Below are positions 44,865 through 53,283 of a stretch of 64,000 nucleotides of DNA, one piece after another. The position numbers and the translations under genes were made by a program. Position 1 is the first letter of the stretch. The number at the start of each line of letters is the position of its first letter. The DNA is from Motiliproteus sp965230185. Its GTDB lineage: Bacteria > Pseudomonadota > Gammaproteobacteria > Pseudomonadales > Balneatricaceae. The stretch spans positions 2,418,001 to 2,482,000 of the forward strand of contig OZ245995.1 in the NCBI GenBank assembly GCA_965230185.1, written 5' to 3'. The notes under the pieces are model-generated. The model was not told where the DNA came from. It searched no databases and worked only from the letters and a program-made list of their open reading frames with translations.

Positions 44865-46001
44865 TCAGTCCTCCGCCTTCGGCATCAGGTCTTCGATCAG
44901 TTCCGGCGTCCAGGGCGCGCCCTCGGCCAGCGCCTGACGCAGCGCCACGAAATCGATCTCGCGACCCACTTCGCGGTTGCCTTCGTTGAAGGCACGGAAA
45001 CCGGTGCGGGCTTCGTTCATCATGTTCAGCGCCAGCCAGGCGCGGGAGTTTTCCTTGTTGCGGTTCCAGGCCTCCAGCTTGGGCTTACGAAGCTCCTCAA
45101 GCGACTTGGTCATGCACTCAGGGAAGGTTTCCAGCAGCTTGCTGCACAGGGCCTCGACCCGCTCATCCAGCAGCGACAGATCCACCTCGCCGGACTTCAG
45201 CAGGGCTTTACCCGCTTTCAGCGCCTCGCCGGTCTTGAACTCGCCGTGTATCACACGGCCGTATTCGTCGAGAAACTTATCGGTGATGACGGTCGGGTTG
45301 GGGACGAAATCACCATCGATCTTCAGGGCCGGTACGATCTCGCAGCAGATGCCGAGGCGGTTGGCCTTGTGGGCGGAGAAGGGTTCGCAGAGGGTGCCGG
45401 AAACCATCGCCTGCTCGCAGCCGATCATGACCGGCAGGAAGTCGGTGGCGCCACCGATGGCGGCTGAACCGTGTTTCGGGCCGGCCTGGCCGAAGTTGGC
45501 CAGATCCTGAGCGACGGTGAAGTCGCAGGCCATGCCGATCTCCTGACCGCCGCCGATACGCATGCCGTTGACCCGGGAGATTACCGGCTTGTCGCAACCG
45601 ATAATGGCGGAGACCATATCGTTGAACAGACGCATGTACTGACGGTATTCCTGAGGATTGCCGGCGTAGTACTCGGCGTACTCCTTAGTGTTGCCGCCGG
45701 TACAGAAGGCTTTATCACCGGTGCCGGTAAAGACAACGGCGTTAACGTCTCTGGAGTTGGAGGCGGCGCGAAAGGCCAGAATCAGTCCCTTGACCATTTC
45801 GGTGGTGTAGGAGTTGTACTGCTTCGGGTTGTCCATGGTGATCCAGACATTGTAGATACCTTCGGCAACGCTGCCGTCCAGGCGTCGTGCCGGGCGCTTT
45901 TCATAGAGAACGCCGGGGACCACCTGTTCCGGTACCAGGTTGTGGTCAGCCAGCTGTTCCGGTCTGGTTTCACGGACAATAGCTTGAGTGGTTGCTTTCA
46001 T
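44865..46001 (-). CDS. oah: 6-oxocyclohex-1-ene-1-carbonyl-CoA hydrolase
   Basis: This crotonase-superfamily ring-opening hydrolase of 378 residues converts 6-oxocyclohex-1-ene-1-carbonyl-CoA to 3-hydroxypimelyl-CoA. Markers are DKAFCTGGNTKEYAEYYAG and MRIGGGQEIGMACDF, near-invariant in Oah. The ATG at 46001 has GAGGGA upstream; a longer frame would overlap had. It is the marker gene often used to detect anaerobic aromatic degraders. Confidence 0.96.
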   Translation of the reverse strand: MKATTQAIVRETRPEQLADHNLVPEQVVPGVLYEKRPARRLDGSVAEGIYNVWITMDNPKQYNSYTTEMVKGLILAFRAASNSRDVNAVVFTGTGDKAFCTGGNTKEYAEYYAGNPQEYRQYMRLFNDMVSAIIGCDKPVISRVNGMRIGGGQEIGMACDFTVAQDLANFGQAGPKHGSAAIGGATDFLPVMIGCEQAMVSGTLCEPFSAHKANRLGICCEIVPALKIDGDFVPNPTVITDKFLDEYGRVIHGEFKTGEALKAGKALLKSGEVDLSLLDERVEALCSKLLETFPECMTKSLEELRKPKLEAWNRNKENSRAWLALNMMNEARTGFRAFNEGNREVGREIDFVALRQALAEGAPWTPELIEDLMPKAED

Positions 46002-46011
46002 TATTATTCCC

Positions 46012-47076
46012 TCAGGGTACAAGAATGGCGCGGGCGCTGAGCTTGTGGTCATGCGCGTCACTGAAAATCTGGTTGATGTCGTCCATGGGGTACTGGCAGG
46101 TGAAGGGCTTCATGGCGATCTTGCCGTCCAGCACCATCTCCAGGGCACCGGGGTAGTAGGACGGGGCGCAACCCCAGTTTCCCTGTGCCTTAGCGTGGAA
46201 AGCCATCAGGTTGGAGAGACGGAATTCCTGCTTCGCCATGGTGAATCCGACCACCGCGATGGTTGCGCCGAAGGTCAGCAGATTAAAGGCGCTGGCCTGG
46301 CCGGCGGCGGTGCCGGAGCATTCGAAGATCTTCCATTCGGTGGAGCGCAGCCCCTGCTCCTTAGCAAAGGTACGAAGGGCTTTCTTCAGCTCCCGGGCGT
46401 CATAGTCCCTAGCGTTAAGCGTCAGGGCCGCACCGTACTGGCGATAGCTCTCCAGTTTCGCCTGGTCCACATCGATGGCGATAACGGTGGCGCCCATGGC
46501 GCTGGCGATCTGAACCGCATAACCGCCGACTCCACCAACGCCGATAACGATGGCCAAGTCGCCTTCCTGAATTTCAGCCTGAGCGGCGGCCTGATAGGGG
46601 GTGGTGACTGCATCGGCGACGACCGACACATCGGCCAGTTCCAGCCCTGCTGCCTTCAGACGATCCTCGTCTACTTCACACAGGCAGTGTCCGGGAACTG
46701 TGATATGACTGGCGAAACCGCCCTGGATGTCGTTACCGGGCATTTTCTGGCTGCGACAGATATTGTGCAGACCTCGCTGGCACAGATCGCATTCGTAACA
46801 GGGCAGAACTGCGGGGATAATGACGGCCTTGTTCAGCGAGGCTTCGCAACCGGCGCCGGCGGAGACGACGCGTCCGCTGATCTCGTGACCCAGTGCCAGG
46901 GGCAGTTCACTGTTCGTTCTGACACCGTCGTACAGAAATCCCAGATCGGTGTGACAGACGCCGCAACCGGCTACTTCGACAACAACTTCTCCGGGGCCGG
47001 GCTGTTCCGGCTCGAAGTAGACTTTCTCAAAGGGTTTTCCAACCTCGGTCATAACCCATCGATAGGGTGTGCTCAT
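46012..47076 (-). CDS. had: 6-hydroxycyclohex-1-ene-1-carbonyl-CoA dehydrogenase
   Basis: This zinc-dependent alcohol-dehydrogenase-type enzyme of 354 residues oxidises the 6-hydroxy intermediate to the 6-oxo compound with NAD+. Catalytic zinc ligands are in CGVCHTD and LGHE, structural zinc cysteines in CYECDLCQRGLHNIC, and the cofactor motif is GVGGVGGYAVQ. It is the first gene of the bcr operon. Its promoter region contains both a LiuR-type palindrome and a TGCA motif. Confidence 0.94.
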   Translation of the reverse strand: MSTPYRWVMTEVGKPFEKVYFEPEQPGPGEVVVEVAGCGVCHTDLGFLYDGVRTNSELPLALGHEISGRVVSAGAGCEASLNKAVIIPAVLPCYECDLCQRGLHNICRSQKMPGNDIQGGFASHITVPGHCLCEVDEDRLKAAGLELADVSVVADAVTTPYQAAAQAEIQEGDLAIVIGVGGVGGYAVQIASAMGATVIAIDVDQAKLESYRQYGAALTLNARDYDARELKKALRTFAKEQGLRSTEWKIFECSGTAAGQASAFNLLTFGATIAVVGFTMAKQEFRLSNLMAFHAKAQGNWGCAPSYYPGALEMVLDGKIAMKPFTCQYPMDDINQIFSDAHDHKLSARAILVP

Positions 47077-47131
47077 AACCTGTGCCTCTTTGTTGTTATT
47101 GGCCGGGCCAGGCCCGGTCTCTGGTACAGCT

Positions 47132-47190
47132 TCCGCATGAACTTTAGTGCATATTATTTCAATGTTAACGTCAACGTCAACATAATTGTC
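47132..47190 (-). promoter_or_regulatory. Predicted had-bcr promoter with LiuR-type and TGCA sites
   Basis: Read on the minus strand, TTGACG (47180-47175), an 18-base spacer and TAATAT (47156-47151) make a good sigma-70 promoter. A LiuR-type palindrome (47165-47180, plus-strand TTAACGTCAACGTCAA) covers the -35 and spacer, where MerR-family activators bind. A TGCA (47148-47151) overlaps the end of the -10 and continues into CTAAAGTTCATGC over the expected start site, the position of a BzdR-type repressor site. About 68 bases separate the -10 and the had start. Confidence 0.55.
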
Positions 47191-47640
47191 ACTGCTGACT
47201 GTAGGGGTTTAGTGGCGGCCCGGGGCTCAGGCGGCTGTTGCGGAGGGGGAATGACGGATAAACGCAGTAACTGTGCGGCTTTCAGCGTGTTCCACTGTGT
47301 GAAATGGGCGGGATTGCAGCATGCTGAACCTCCTCAGGCTAAGGGTTCTGAAGACCCTGGGGGCAGAATGAAGCGGTGCCTGAATCGCTGTGCGGTCGTG
47401 ACTTTATTGCTGGCAGACGGCGAGCCTGGAAGTGAGTGCGGGCATTAAAAAGCAGGGTCTGCACCCTCTGGTTACTGTTGGACTGAAACAGACTCAGGCC
47501 TGAAAACAGGCGTTAGCAGGGTGTCCGTTGCAGTTCGCCGGGCTGCAGAGTGGTGTTTCGGTAGTGGCGCGGCGGGTTGTCAGCAGCGGGGGACTATAGT
47601 GATGGCAAGAGTGATAGCACGCTTGTTATAAAAAATGGCA

Positions 47641-47654
47641 TGCACTATGATGCA
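47641..47654 (+). promoter_or_regulatory. TGCA-N6-TGCA operator upstream of gcdH
   Basis: Two TGCA repeats six bases apart lie within ATGCACTATGATGCAT, just downstream of a TATAAA that fits a -10 (about 47628-47633) and 51 bases before the gcdH ATG. The same ATGCACTA string occurs on the minus strand at the had promoter. BzdR/BoxR regulators bind TGCA-containing sites, and a BzdR/BoxR-like gene is in this operon. The rest of the 628-base gap between had and gcdH holds no convincing gene. Confidence 0.5.
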
Positions 47655-47704
47655 TTTTATTGGCCCGCCGCGGTACCCGGGCCGAACGCCGGAGGAGCAC
47701 AGCG

Positions 47705-48916
47705 ATGACCACCGATGTAAACCGGAATTCAAACCCGCCCGCCAGGCCGGTCTTTAACTGGCAGGACCCTTTTCTGCTGGACAGTCAGCTCAGCGAAGAA
47801 GAGCGGATGGTACGGGATGCCGCCCATGAATACTGTCAGTCCCAGCTGATGCCGCGAGTTCTTGAAGCCAATCGTCACGAACATTTTCATCGGGAAATTC
47901 TGTCGGAGATGGGGGAGCTGGGCCTGCTGGGGCCAACGTTACCGGAGCGGTACGGCTGTTCGGCGGTCAGTCATGTCTGTTATGGGCTGGTGGCCCGGGA
48001 GGTGGAGCGGGTAGACAGTGGTTACCGTTCCGCCATGAGCGTGCAGTCATCGCTGGTAATGCACCCGATCTTCAGTTACGGCACTGAGGAACAACGTCGC
48101 AGGTATCTGCCGAAACTGGCCAGCGGTGATCTGGTGGGCTGTTTCGGGCTGACCGAGCCGGACGCCGGATCGGATCCCGGCAGCATGAAAACCCGGGCAA
48201 GCCGGGTGGATGGTGGCTACCTGCTGAAAGGCAACAAGATGTGGATCACCAATTCGCCCATTGCCGATCTGTTTATCGTCTGGGCGAAGCTGGATGGAGA
48301 AATTTGCGGCTTTATCCTCGAAAAAGGCATGAAAGGGCTCAGTGCCCCGAAGATCGAAGGTAAGTTTTCACTGCGTGCCTCGGTCACCGGCGAGATCGTG
48401 ATGGATGATGTGCTGGTACCGGAAGAGAATCTGCTGCCCGGCGTTTCAGGACTGAAGGGCCCCTTCGGCTGCCTGAACAAGGCCCGCTTCGGAATTGCCT
48501 GGGGCGCTCTCGGGGCCGCAGAGTACTGCTGGCAGGCGGCGCGCCAGTACAGTCTCGATCGCATTCAGTTTGGTCGGCCGCTGGCGGCGACCCAGCTGAT
48601 CCAGAAAAAACTCGCCGATATGCAGACCGAGATCAGCCTCGGCCTGCAGGGCTGTCTTCAGGCCGGCCGGCTGATGGATCAGGGGCGCTGTGCGCCGGAA
48701 CTGATTTCCCTGATCAAGCGCAACTCCTGCGGCAAAGCGCTGGAGATAGCTCGCACCGCCCGGGATATGCATGGCGGTAACGGTATCGCCGATGAGTTTC
48801 ATGTGATTCGCCATATGATGAACCTCGAGGCGGTCAACACCTATGAGGGCACTCATGATATCCACGCCCTGATTCTGGGACGGGCTCAGACCGGTCTGCA
48901 GGCTTTCAGTGGCTGA
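47705..48916 (+). CDS. gcdH: Glutaryl-CoA dehydrogenase
   Basis: This FAD acyl-CoA dehydrogenase of 403 residues oxidises and decarboxylates glutaryl-CoA to crotonyl-CoA. Highly conserved GCDH stretches are FNWQDPFLLD, DSGYRSAMSVQSSLVMHP, CFGLTEPDAGSDPGSM, and VNTYEGTHDIHALILGRA with the catalytic Glu. The ATG at 47705 follows GGAGGAG; an upstream in-frame start would add an Arg-rich leader over the promoter. In benzoate degraders it is the step after beta-oxidation of pimelyl-CoA intermediates. It overlaps the hydrolase gene by eight bases. Confidence 0.94.
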   Translation: MTTDVNRNSNPPARPVFNWQDPFLLDSQLSEEERMVRDAAHEYCQSQLMPRVLEANRHEHFHREILSEMGELGLLGPTLPERYGCSAVSHVCYGLVAREVERVDSGYRSAMSVQSSLVMHPIFSYGTEEQRRRYLPKLASGDLVGCFGLTEPDAGSDPGSMKTRASRVDGGYLLKGNKMWITNSPIADLFIVWAKLDGEICGFILEKGMKGLSAPKIEGKFSLRASVTGEIVMDDVLVPEENLLPGVSGLKGPFGCLNKARFGIAWGALGAAEYCWQAARQYSLDRIQFGRPLAATQLIQKKLADMQTEISLGLQGCLQAGRLMDQGRCAPELISLIKRNSCGKALEIARTARDMHGGNGIADEFHVIRHMMNLEAVNTYEGTHDIHALILGRAQTGLQAFSG

Positions 48917-49730
48917 TCCCGTGAGCTGTGCCCTCAGCACCGAAACCGGATTCCTGCAGCTGAGGGGTGGTTTGCTGGAGTATCTGCGTTGTCGGCCGGA
49001 CACAAACAGCCGCCTGACCCTGGTGCTGCTGCATGAAGGGTTGGGATCGGTCAGCCTGTGGCGGGATTTTCCTGAGCAGCTGGCCCGGGCCAGTGGTTGT
49101 GAAGTGCTGGCCTACAGTCGTTTCGGCTACGGTAACTCAACCCCGGTTACTGTCCCGCGTCCACTCAGTTACATGCATGACGAAGCGCTGGAGGTGCTGC
49201 CAGCGGTGCTTGATCAGGCGGGGGGCGACGAACTGGTGCTGGTGGGCCACAGCGACGGCGGCTCCATTGCGCTGATCAATGCCGGAGGGGTGGATGACAG
49301 CCGGGTTCGCGGACTGGCGCTGATGGCGCCCCATGTCTTTGTCGAGCAGTTATCGGTGGACAGCATCCGGGCCAGCCGGGAACAGTATGAAAGCGGGGAT
49401 CTGCGCCAGCGACTGCGGCGTTTTCACGGTGACAATGTCGACTGCGCTTTTCGTGGCTGGAACCGGGCCTGGCTCGATCCGCAGTTCCTGCACTGGAATA
49501 TCGAAGAATATCTGCCGCGGATTCAACGGCCGATCCTGGTGATTCAGGGGCTGGACGATCAGTACGGCACCGACCTGCAGTTGCAGTCCATCGAGGCTCA
49601 TTCGGCAGGCCCGGTTCAGCTGGCGAGGCTCGCCGACTGCGGTCACGCCCCCTGGCGGGATCAACCCGAGCGGACCCTTGAGCTGATCAGTGATTTTGTC
49701 GGCCGGCTGCAGGACGGCGAAGCCCGCTGA
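48909..49730 (+). CDS. Alpha/beta hydrolase
   Basis: This 273-residue alpha/beta hydrolase has the nucleophile elbow GHSDGG, acid in QGLDDQYGT and His in DCGHAPWRD, and HEGLGS as the oxyanion region. It starts at GTG 48909 inside the end of gcdH, so expression is coupled. The substrate is not evident. In its setting an esterase or CoA-ester/ring-product hydrolase for aromatic acids is possible, and the motif context resembles enol-lactone/carbon-carbon hydrolases only loosely. Confidence 0.8.
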   Translation: MADPVSCALSTETGFLQLRGGLLEYLRCRPDTNSRLTLVLLHEGLGSVSLWRDFPEQLARASGCEVLAYSRFGYGNSTPVTVPRPLSYMHDEALEVLPAVLDQAGGDELVLVGHSDGGSIALINAGGVDDSRVRGLALMAPHVFVEQLSVDSIRASREQYESGDLRQRLRRFHGDNVDCAFRGWNRAWLDPQFLHWNIEEYLPRIQRPILVIQGLDDQYGTDLQLQSIEAHSAGPVQLARLADCGHAPWRDQPERTLELISDFVGRLQDGEAR

Positions 49731-49823
49731 TCGCAGGCTGACGGAACAATGCGACAGTTCAGGGTTCGTGGCCGGTTTCCCGATCAACAATCCTCCCGTA
49801 AAACAGCAAGCGGAGAACGCACG

Positions 49824-51032
49824 ATGCAAGACGCTTTTATCTGTGATGCCATTCGTACCCCGATCGGCCGCTACGGCGGCACATTGTCAACGCTGCGAAC
49901 CGATGATCTGGCCGCGCTGCCCGTCAGGGCGCTGATGGATCGTAATCCTCAGCTGGACTGGGAGCAGGTGGATGATCTGATTCTCGGCTGTGCCAACCAG
50001 GCCGGGGAGGACAACCGTAATGTCGGTCGCATGGCCGCACTGCTGGCGGGGTTGCCCACCACCGTGCCGGGAGTGACCCTGAACCGGCTCTGCGGTTCCG
50101 GGCTGGATGCGGTGGCGATGGCGGCCCGGGCGCTGAAGTGCGGGGAGGCGGAGCTGATGATTGCCGGCGGTGTGGAGTCGATGTCCCGGGCGCCCTTTGT
50201 GATGCCCAAGGCGCAAAGCGCATTCTCCAGGCAGGCGGAAATTTTCGATACCACCATCGGCTGGCGCTTTATCAATCCGCTGATGAAGGCGCAGTACGGT
50301 GTCGACTCGATGCCGGAAACGGCTGAAAATGTCGCCGCCGAGTTCGGTATTTCACGTCAGGATCAGGACGCTTTTGCGCTGCGCAGTCAGCAGCGGGCGG
50401 AACAGGCCCGGGTCGCCGGCTTTTTTAAGCGCGAGATCGTACCGGTGGAGATCCCCCGTCGTCGGGCGGAACCGACCCTGTTTTCTCAGGATGAGCATCC
50501 CCGACCGCAGGTCACAGCTGAATCTATGGCGGCACTGCGCGGGGTGGTGAGTACCGACGGCACCGTCACTGCCGGCAATGCCTCCGGGGTTAATGACGGT
50601 GCCTGTGCGCTGTTGCTGGCTTCCCGCAACGCCATCGACCGCCGGGGCCTGGTGGCCCGGGCCCGAGTCGTGGCCACAGCCTGCGCCGGGGTCGATCCTC
50701 GCATTATGGGCTTCGGTCCGGCTCCGGCGGTGCGCAAAGTGCTGGCTTTGAGCGGCCTGCAGTTGTCACAGATGGACGTGATCGAGCTTAACGAGGCCTT
50801 TGCCGCTCAGGCGCTGGCGGTGACCCGGGATCTGGGCCTGGCCGACGACGCTGAACAGGTGAATCCCAATGGCGGCGCTATCGCGCTCGGACATCCGCTG
50901 GGCATGAGCGGGGCGCGGCTGGTGACCACGGCGATCAGTCAGCTGGAGCAGACTGACGGTCGATATGCACTATGCACCATGTGTGTCGGTGTGGGTCAGG
51001 GCATCGCCATGATTATCGAGCGCTGCTCCTGA
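49824..51032 (+). CDS. pcaF: 3-oxoadipyl-CoA-type thiolase (PcaF/PaaJ-like)
   Basis: The 402-residue thiolase has the acylated Cys in LNRLCGSGLDA (near residue 90), GGAIALGHPLGMSG with the His, and CTMCVGVGQG with the second Cys. The N-terminus MQDAFICDAIRTPIGRYGG and DTTIGWRFINPLMKAQYGVDSMPETAENVA are distinctive of beta-ketoadipyl-CoA thiolases. No other ketoadipate genes are nearby, so here it may act on another 3-oxoacyl-CoA, or serve the aerobic box or paa routes that also end in 3-oxoadipyl-CoA. Two TGCA motifs three bases apart lie within its 3' end (50966-50976), upstream of the regulator gene. Confidence 0.88.
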   Translation: MQDAFICDAIRTPIGRYGGTLSTLRTDDLAALPVRALMDRNPQLDWEQVDDLILGCANQAGEDNRNVGRMAALLAGLPTTVPGVTLNRLCGSGLDAVAMAARALKCGEAELMIAGGVESMSRAPFVMPKAQSAFSRQAEIFDTTIGWRFINPLMKAQYGVDSMPETAENVAAEFGISRQDQDAFALRSQQRAEQARVAGFFKREIVPVEIPRRRAEPTLFSQDEHPRPQVTAESMAALRGVVSTDGTVTAGNASGVNDGACALLLASRNAIDRRGLVARARVVATACAGVDPRIMGFGPAPAVRKVLALSGLQLSQMDVIELNEAFAAQALAVTRDLGLADDAEQVNPNGGAIALGHPLGMSGARLVTTAISQLEQTDGRYALCTMCVGVGQGIAMIIERCS

Positions 51033-51216
51033 GGGAGCAGACAGCGATCGGTGATGGATGTCCGTCTGGATTACGCCGGATTAAGTGGTGTGGAGGGGCG
51101 TCAGGCTGCTTTCTGCTGAGAGAATTCGAGACAGATTGCGGCTTTGCGACAAGAACTATAGATCATCCCTGAGGCAATGGGTAAACTGTGATTTATCAAT
51201 TCAACGGGAGTCAGCG

Positions 51217-52128
51217 ATGGCACAGCAGGATTCGGTGTTACCGGTCGACAACAGTGAGCAGAGCAAAGAAGCCCTCGCCGAATACATCAATCGCATCGCG
51301 CGGCTGGTGCGTGGCATGCGGGCGCAACGGGGAATGACCCGTAAGGACCTGTCTCAGCATTCGGGCATTTCGGAGCGCTATCTGGCTCAGGTGGAGACCG
51401 GCAAGGCAAATATGTCGGTATCGCTGTTATGGCGGCTGGCCGAGGCGATGAACGTCGGTCTCAATGATATTCTGCCTTATGAGCCTGATGCCCGCATCCG
51501 TCTGGCGCCGCTGCAGCAGCTGCTGGACGGCCTGACTCCGGAACAGGAACAGCAGGCCTTCGAGCTGCTGTCACGCCAGCTGCTCGGTAAATCCGGTGCC
51601 GAGCGGCAGCAGAACCGGGGTATTGCGCTGATCGGTCTGCGTGGTGCCGGTAAGACGACTCTTGGCCAGCAGCTGGCGGAGCATGCCGGTATTCCTTTTA
51701 TCCGTCTCAGTGATGTTATCGAACAGCAGGGTGGGCTGGATCTGCATGAGCTGTTCACCATGTTCGGACAGAAAGCCTATCGTCGGCTGGAACGCCAGGC
51801 GATCGATTATGTGCTGGAGACCTATGACCGGGTGGTGCTGGAAATCGGTGGCAGTCTGGTGTCGGAGAAATCGACCTACAACTATCTGCTGTCGGCATTT
51901 CATACCATCTGGCTGCGAGCGCAGCCGGAAGAACACATGAACCGGGTGATGGCTCAGGGAGATCTGCGGCCGATGGCGGCCAGCCAGAAGGCGATGGATG
52001 ATCTGAAGCTGATCCTGACCGAGCGTGAACCCTATTATAAAGCGGCTGACCAGGTGCTGGACACTTCCGGTCGCAGTGTCGAAGACTGTGCCAGTGAACT
52101 GATTGAGAAGTGCGCCGTGCTCAGCTGA
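51217..52128 (+). CDS. boxR: BzdR/BoxR-type regulator (XRE domain + shikimate-kinase-like domain)
   Basis: The 303-residue regulator has an XRE helix-turn-helix at about residues 28-85 (MTRKDLSQHSGISERYLAQVE), a linker, and a shikimate-kinase-like domain with Walker A GLRGAGKTT at 140-148. This architecture is specific to BzdR and BoxR, repressors that bind benzoyl-CoA through the kinase-like domain and release bzd or box promoters. The ATG at 51217 has GGGAG upstream; an earlier in-frame ATG adds residues with no homology. It is the fourth gene of the gcdH operon and probably controls that operon, had-bcr and korCAB through TGCA sites. Whether it is closer to BoxR (aerobic) or BzdR (anaerobic) cannot be settled by eye. 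Confidence 0.9.
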   Translation: MAQQDSVLPVDNSEQSKEALAEYINRIARLVRGMRAQRGMTRKDLSQHSGISERYLAQVETGKANMSVSLLWRLAEAMNVGLNDILPYEPDARIRLAPLQQLLDGLTPEQEQQAFELLSRQLLGKSGAERQQNRGIALIGLRGAGKTTLGQQLAEHAGIPFIRLSDVIEQQGGLDLHELFTMFGQKAYRRLERQAIDYVLETYDRVVLEIGGSLVSEKSTYNYLLSAFHTIWLRAQPEEHMNRVMAQGDLRPMAASQKAMDDLKLILTEREPYYKAADQVLDTSGRSVEDCASELIEKCAVLS

Positions 52129-52178
52129 TCGGTTGTTGCTCTCCCGCAGTTCACTGCTGTTTCCGAGGTGGATTACTG

Positions 52179-53204
52179 ATGTCCGAATCGCTCTGCTACC
52201 CGTTTCCCGAGGCGCCTGAAGCGGGTGCCATGCTGGAAGTCGCCCCGGGCGTGTTCTGGCTGCGAATGCCGCTGCCTTTCGCGCTGGACCATATCAATCT
52301 GTGGCTGCTGGAAGATTCCGATGGCTGGACCCTGGTGGACACCGGCATCGGTAACGATGAGGTAAAGGCGATCTGGCGACAGCTTCTTGAGGGTCCGCTG
52401 GCCGGTCGTCCGCTTCGGCGCATCATTGTGACTCATTTTCATCCCGATCACCTGGGGCTGGCCGGCTGGCTGAGCCGGAAAACCGGTGCCCGGGTGTTGA
52501 TGAGCCGGGGTGAGTATGAGCAGGCTGTCTCGCTTTATCAGGCTTCCGGTGGCGATCGCAATCGTCTGCAACAACAGTTCTTTTCCAGCCATGGCCTTGA
52601 TGAGGAGCGGTTGCAGCAACAGGTCTCCGGCAGCAACGTCTACCGTAGCCGGGTCCCTGAGCTGCCTGCCGGGTATCAGTGTCTTGAGGATGGTCAGCAG
52701 CTGATCATCGGCGAGCACCGCTGGCAGGTGCTGGTGGGGCGGGGCCATTCGCCGGAACATCTCTGCCTGTTCAGCCGGGACGCGGAGCTGCTGATCGCCG
52801 GTGATCAGCTGTTACCGAAGATCTCTCCCAATGTCAGCGTCAGTTTTCTCAACCCTGAGGCGAATCCGCTCAGCGATTTTCTGAACTCGCTGGCGACGCT
52901 GGGTAAATTGCCGGATTCGATGCGGGTGCTGCCCGCCCATGGTCTGGTGTTTCATGGGCTTCATGCCCGGATTGCCGCGTTGCAGGAGCATCACCGCGAG
53001 CGGCTGCAGCTGTTACGGGAGGCCTGCCACTCTCCCCGCTGCGCGGCCGATCTTCTGGATGTGCTGTTCAATCGCAAATTCGGGCCCCACGAGCTGTTCT
53101 TTGCTCTGGGGGAGGCGGTGGCTCATCTGCATCTTCTGCTGGCGGACGGGGAGCTGCTGAGGCAGCAGGACGCTCGGGGAGTGGTGCGCTTTTCCAGCAG
53201 CTGA
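52179..53204 (+). CDS. MBL-fold metallohydrolase
   Basis: This metallo-beta-lactamase-fold protein of 341 residues has the THFHPDHLG metal motif, the His in GRGHSPEH, the Asp in IAGDQLLP and the final His in LPAHGLVFHG, giving a complete two-metal site. It has a ~90-residue C-terminal helical extension of the LACTB2/PqsE-like hydrolase subgroup. It follows the BzdR/BoxR gene by 50 bases. A thioesterase activity on an aromatic or cyclic acyl-CoA is plausible from context, not shown. The ATG at 52179 has CGAGGTGG upstream. Confidence 0.82.
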   Translation: MSESLCYPFPEAPEAGAMLEVAPGVFWLRMPLPFALDHINLWLLEDSDGWTLVDTGIGNDEVKAIWRQLLEGPLAGRPLRRIIVTHFHPDHLGLAGWLSRKTGARVLMSRGEYEQAVSLYQASGGDRNRLQQQFFSSHGLDEERLQQQVSGSNVYRSRVPELPAGYQCLEDGQQLIIGEHRWQVLVGRGHSPEHLCLFSRDAELLIAGDQLLPKISPNVSVSFLNPEANPLSDFLNSLATLGKLPDSMRVLPAHGLVFHGLHARIAALQEHHRERLQLLREACHSPRCAADLLDVLFNRKFGPHELFFALGEAVAHLHLLLADGELLRQQDARGVVRFSSS

Positions 53205-53283
53205 CTCCGCTTGTCGGGGGGCTGCGCCGGAACGGAATTCGCTGCCGAACGTCTATGCTCTGTAGAGAGCAGAGGAGACTGTG

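Noticed and set aside
45988..47448. Plus-strand frame of ~490 codons opposite had
   Set aside because: Antisense shadow of the zinc dehydrogenase; it also runs through the had promoter.
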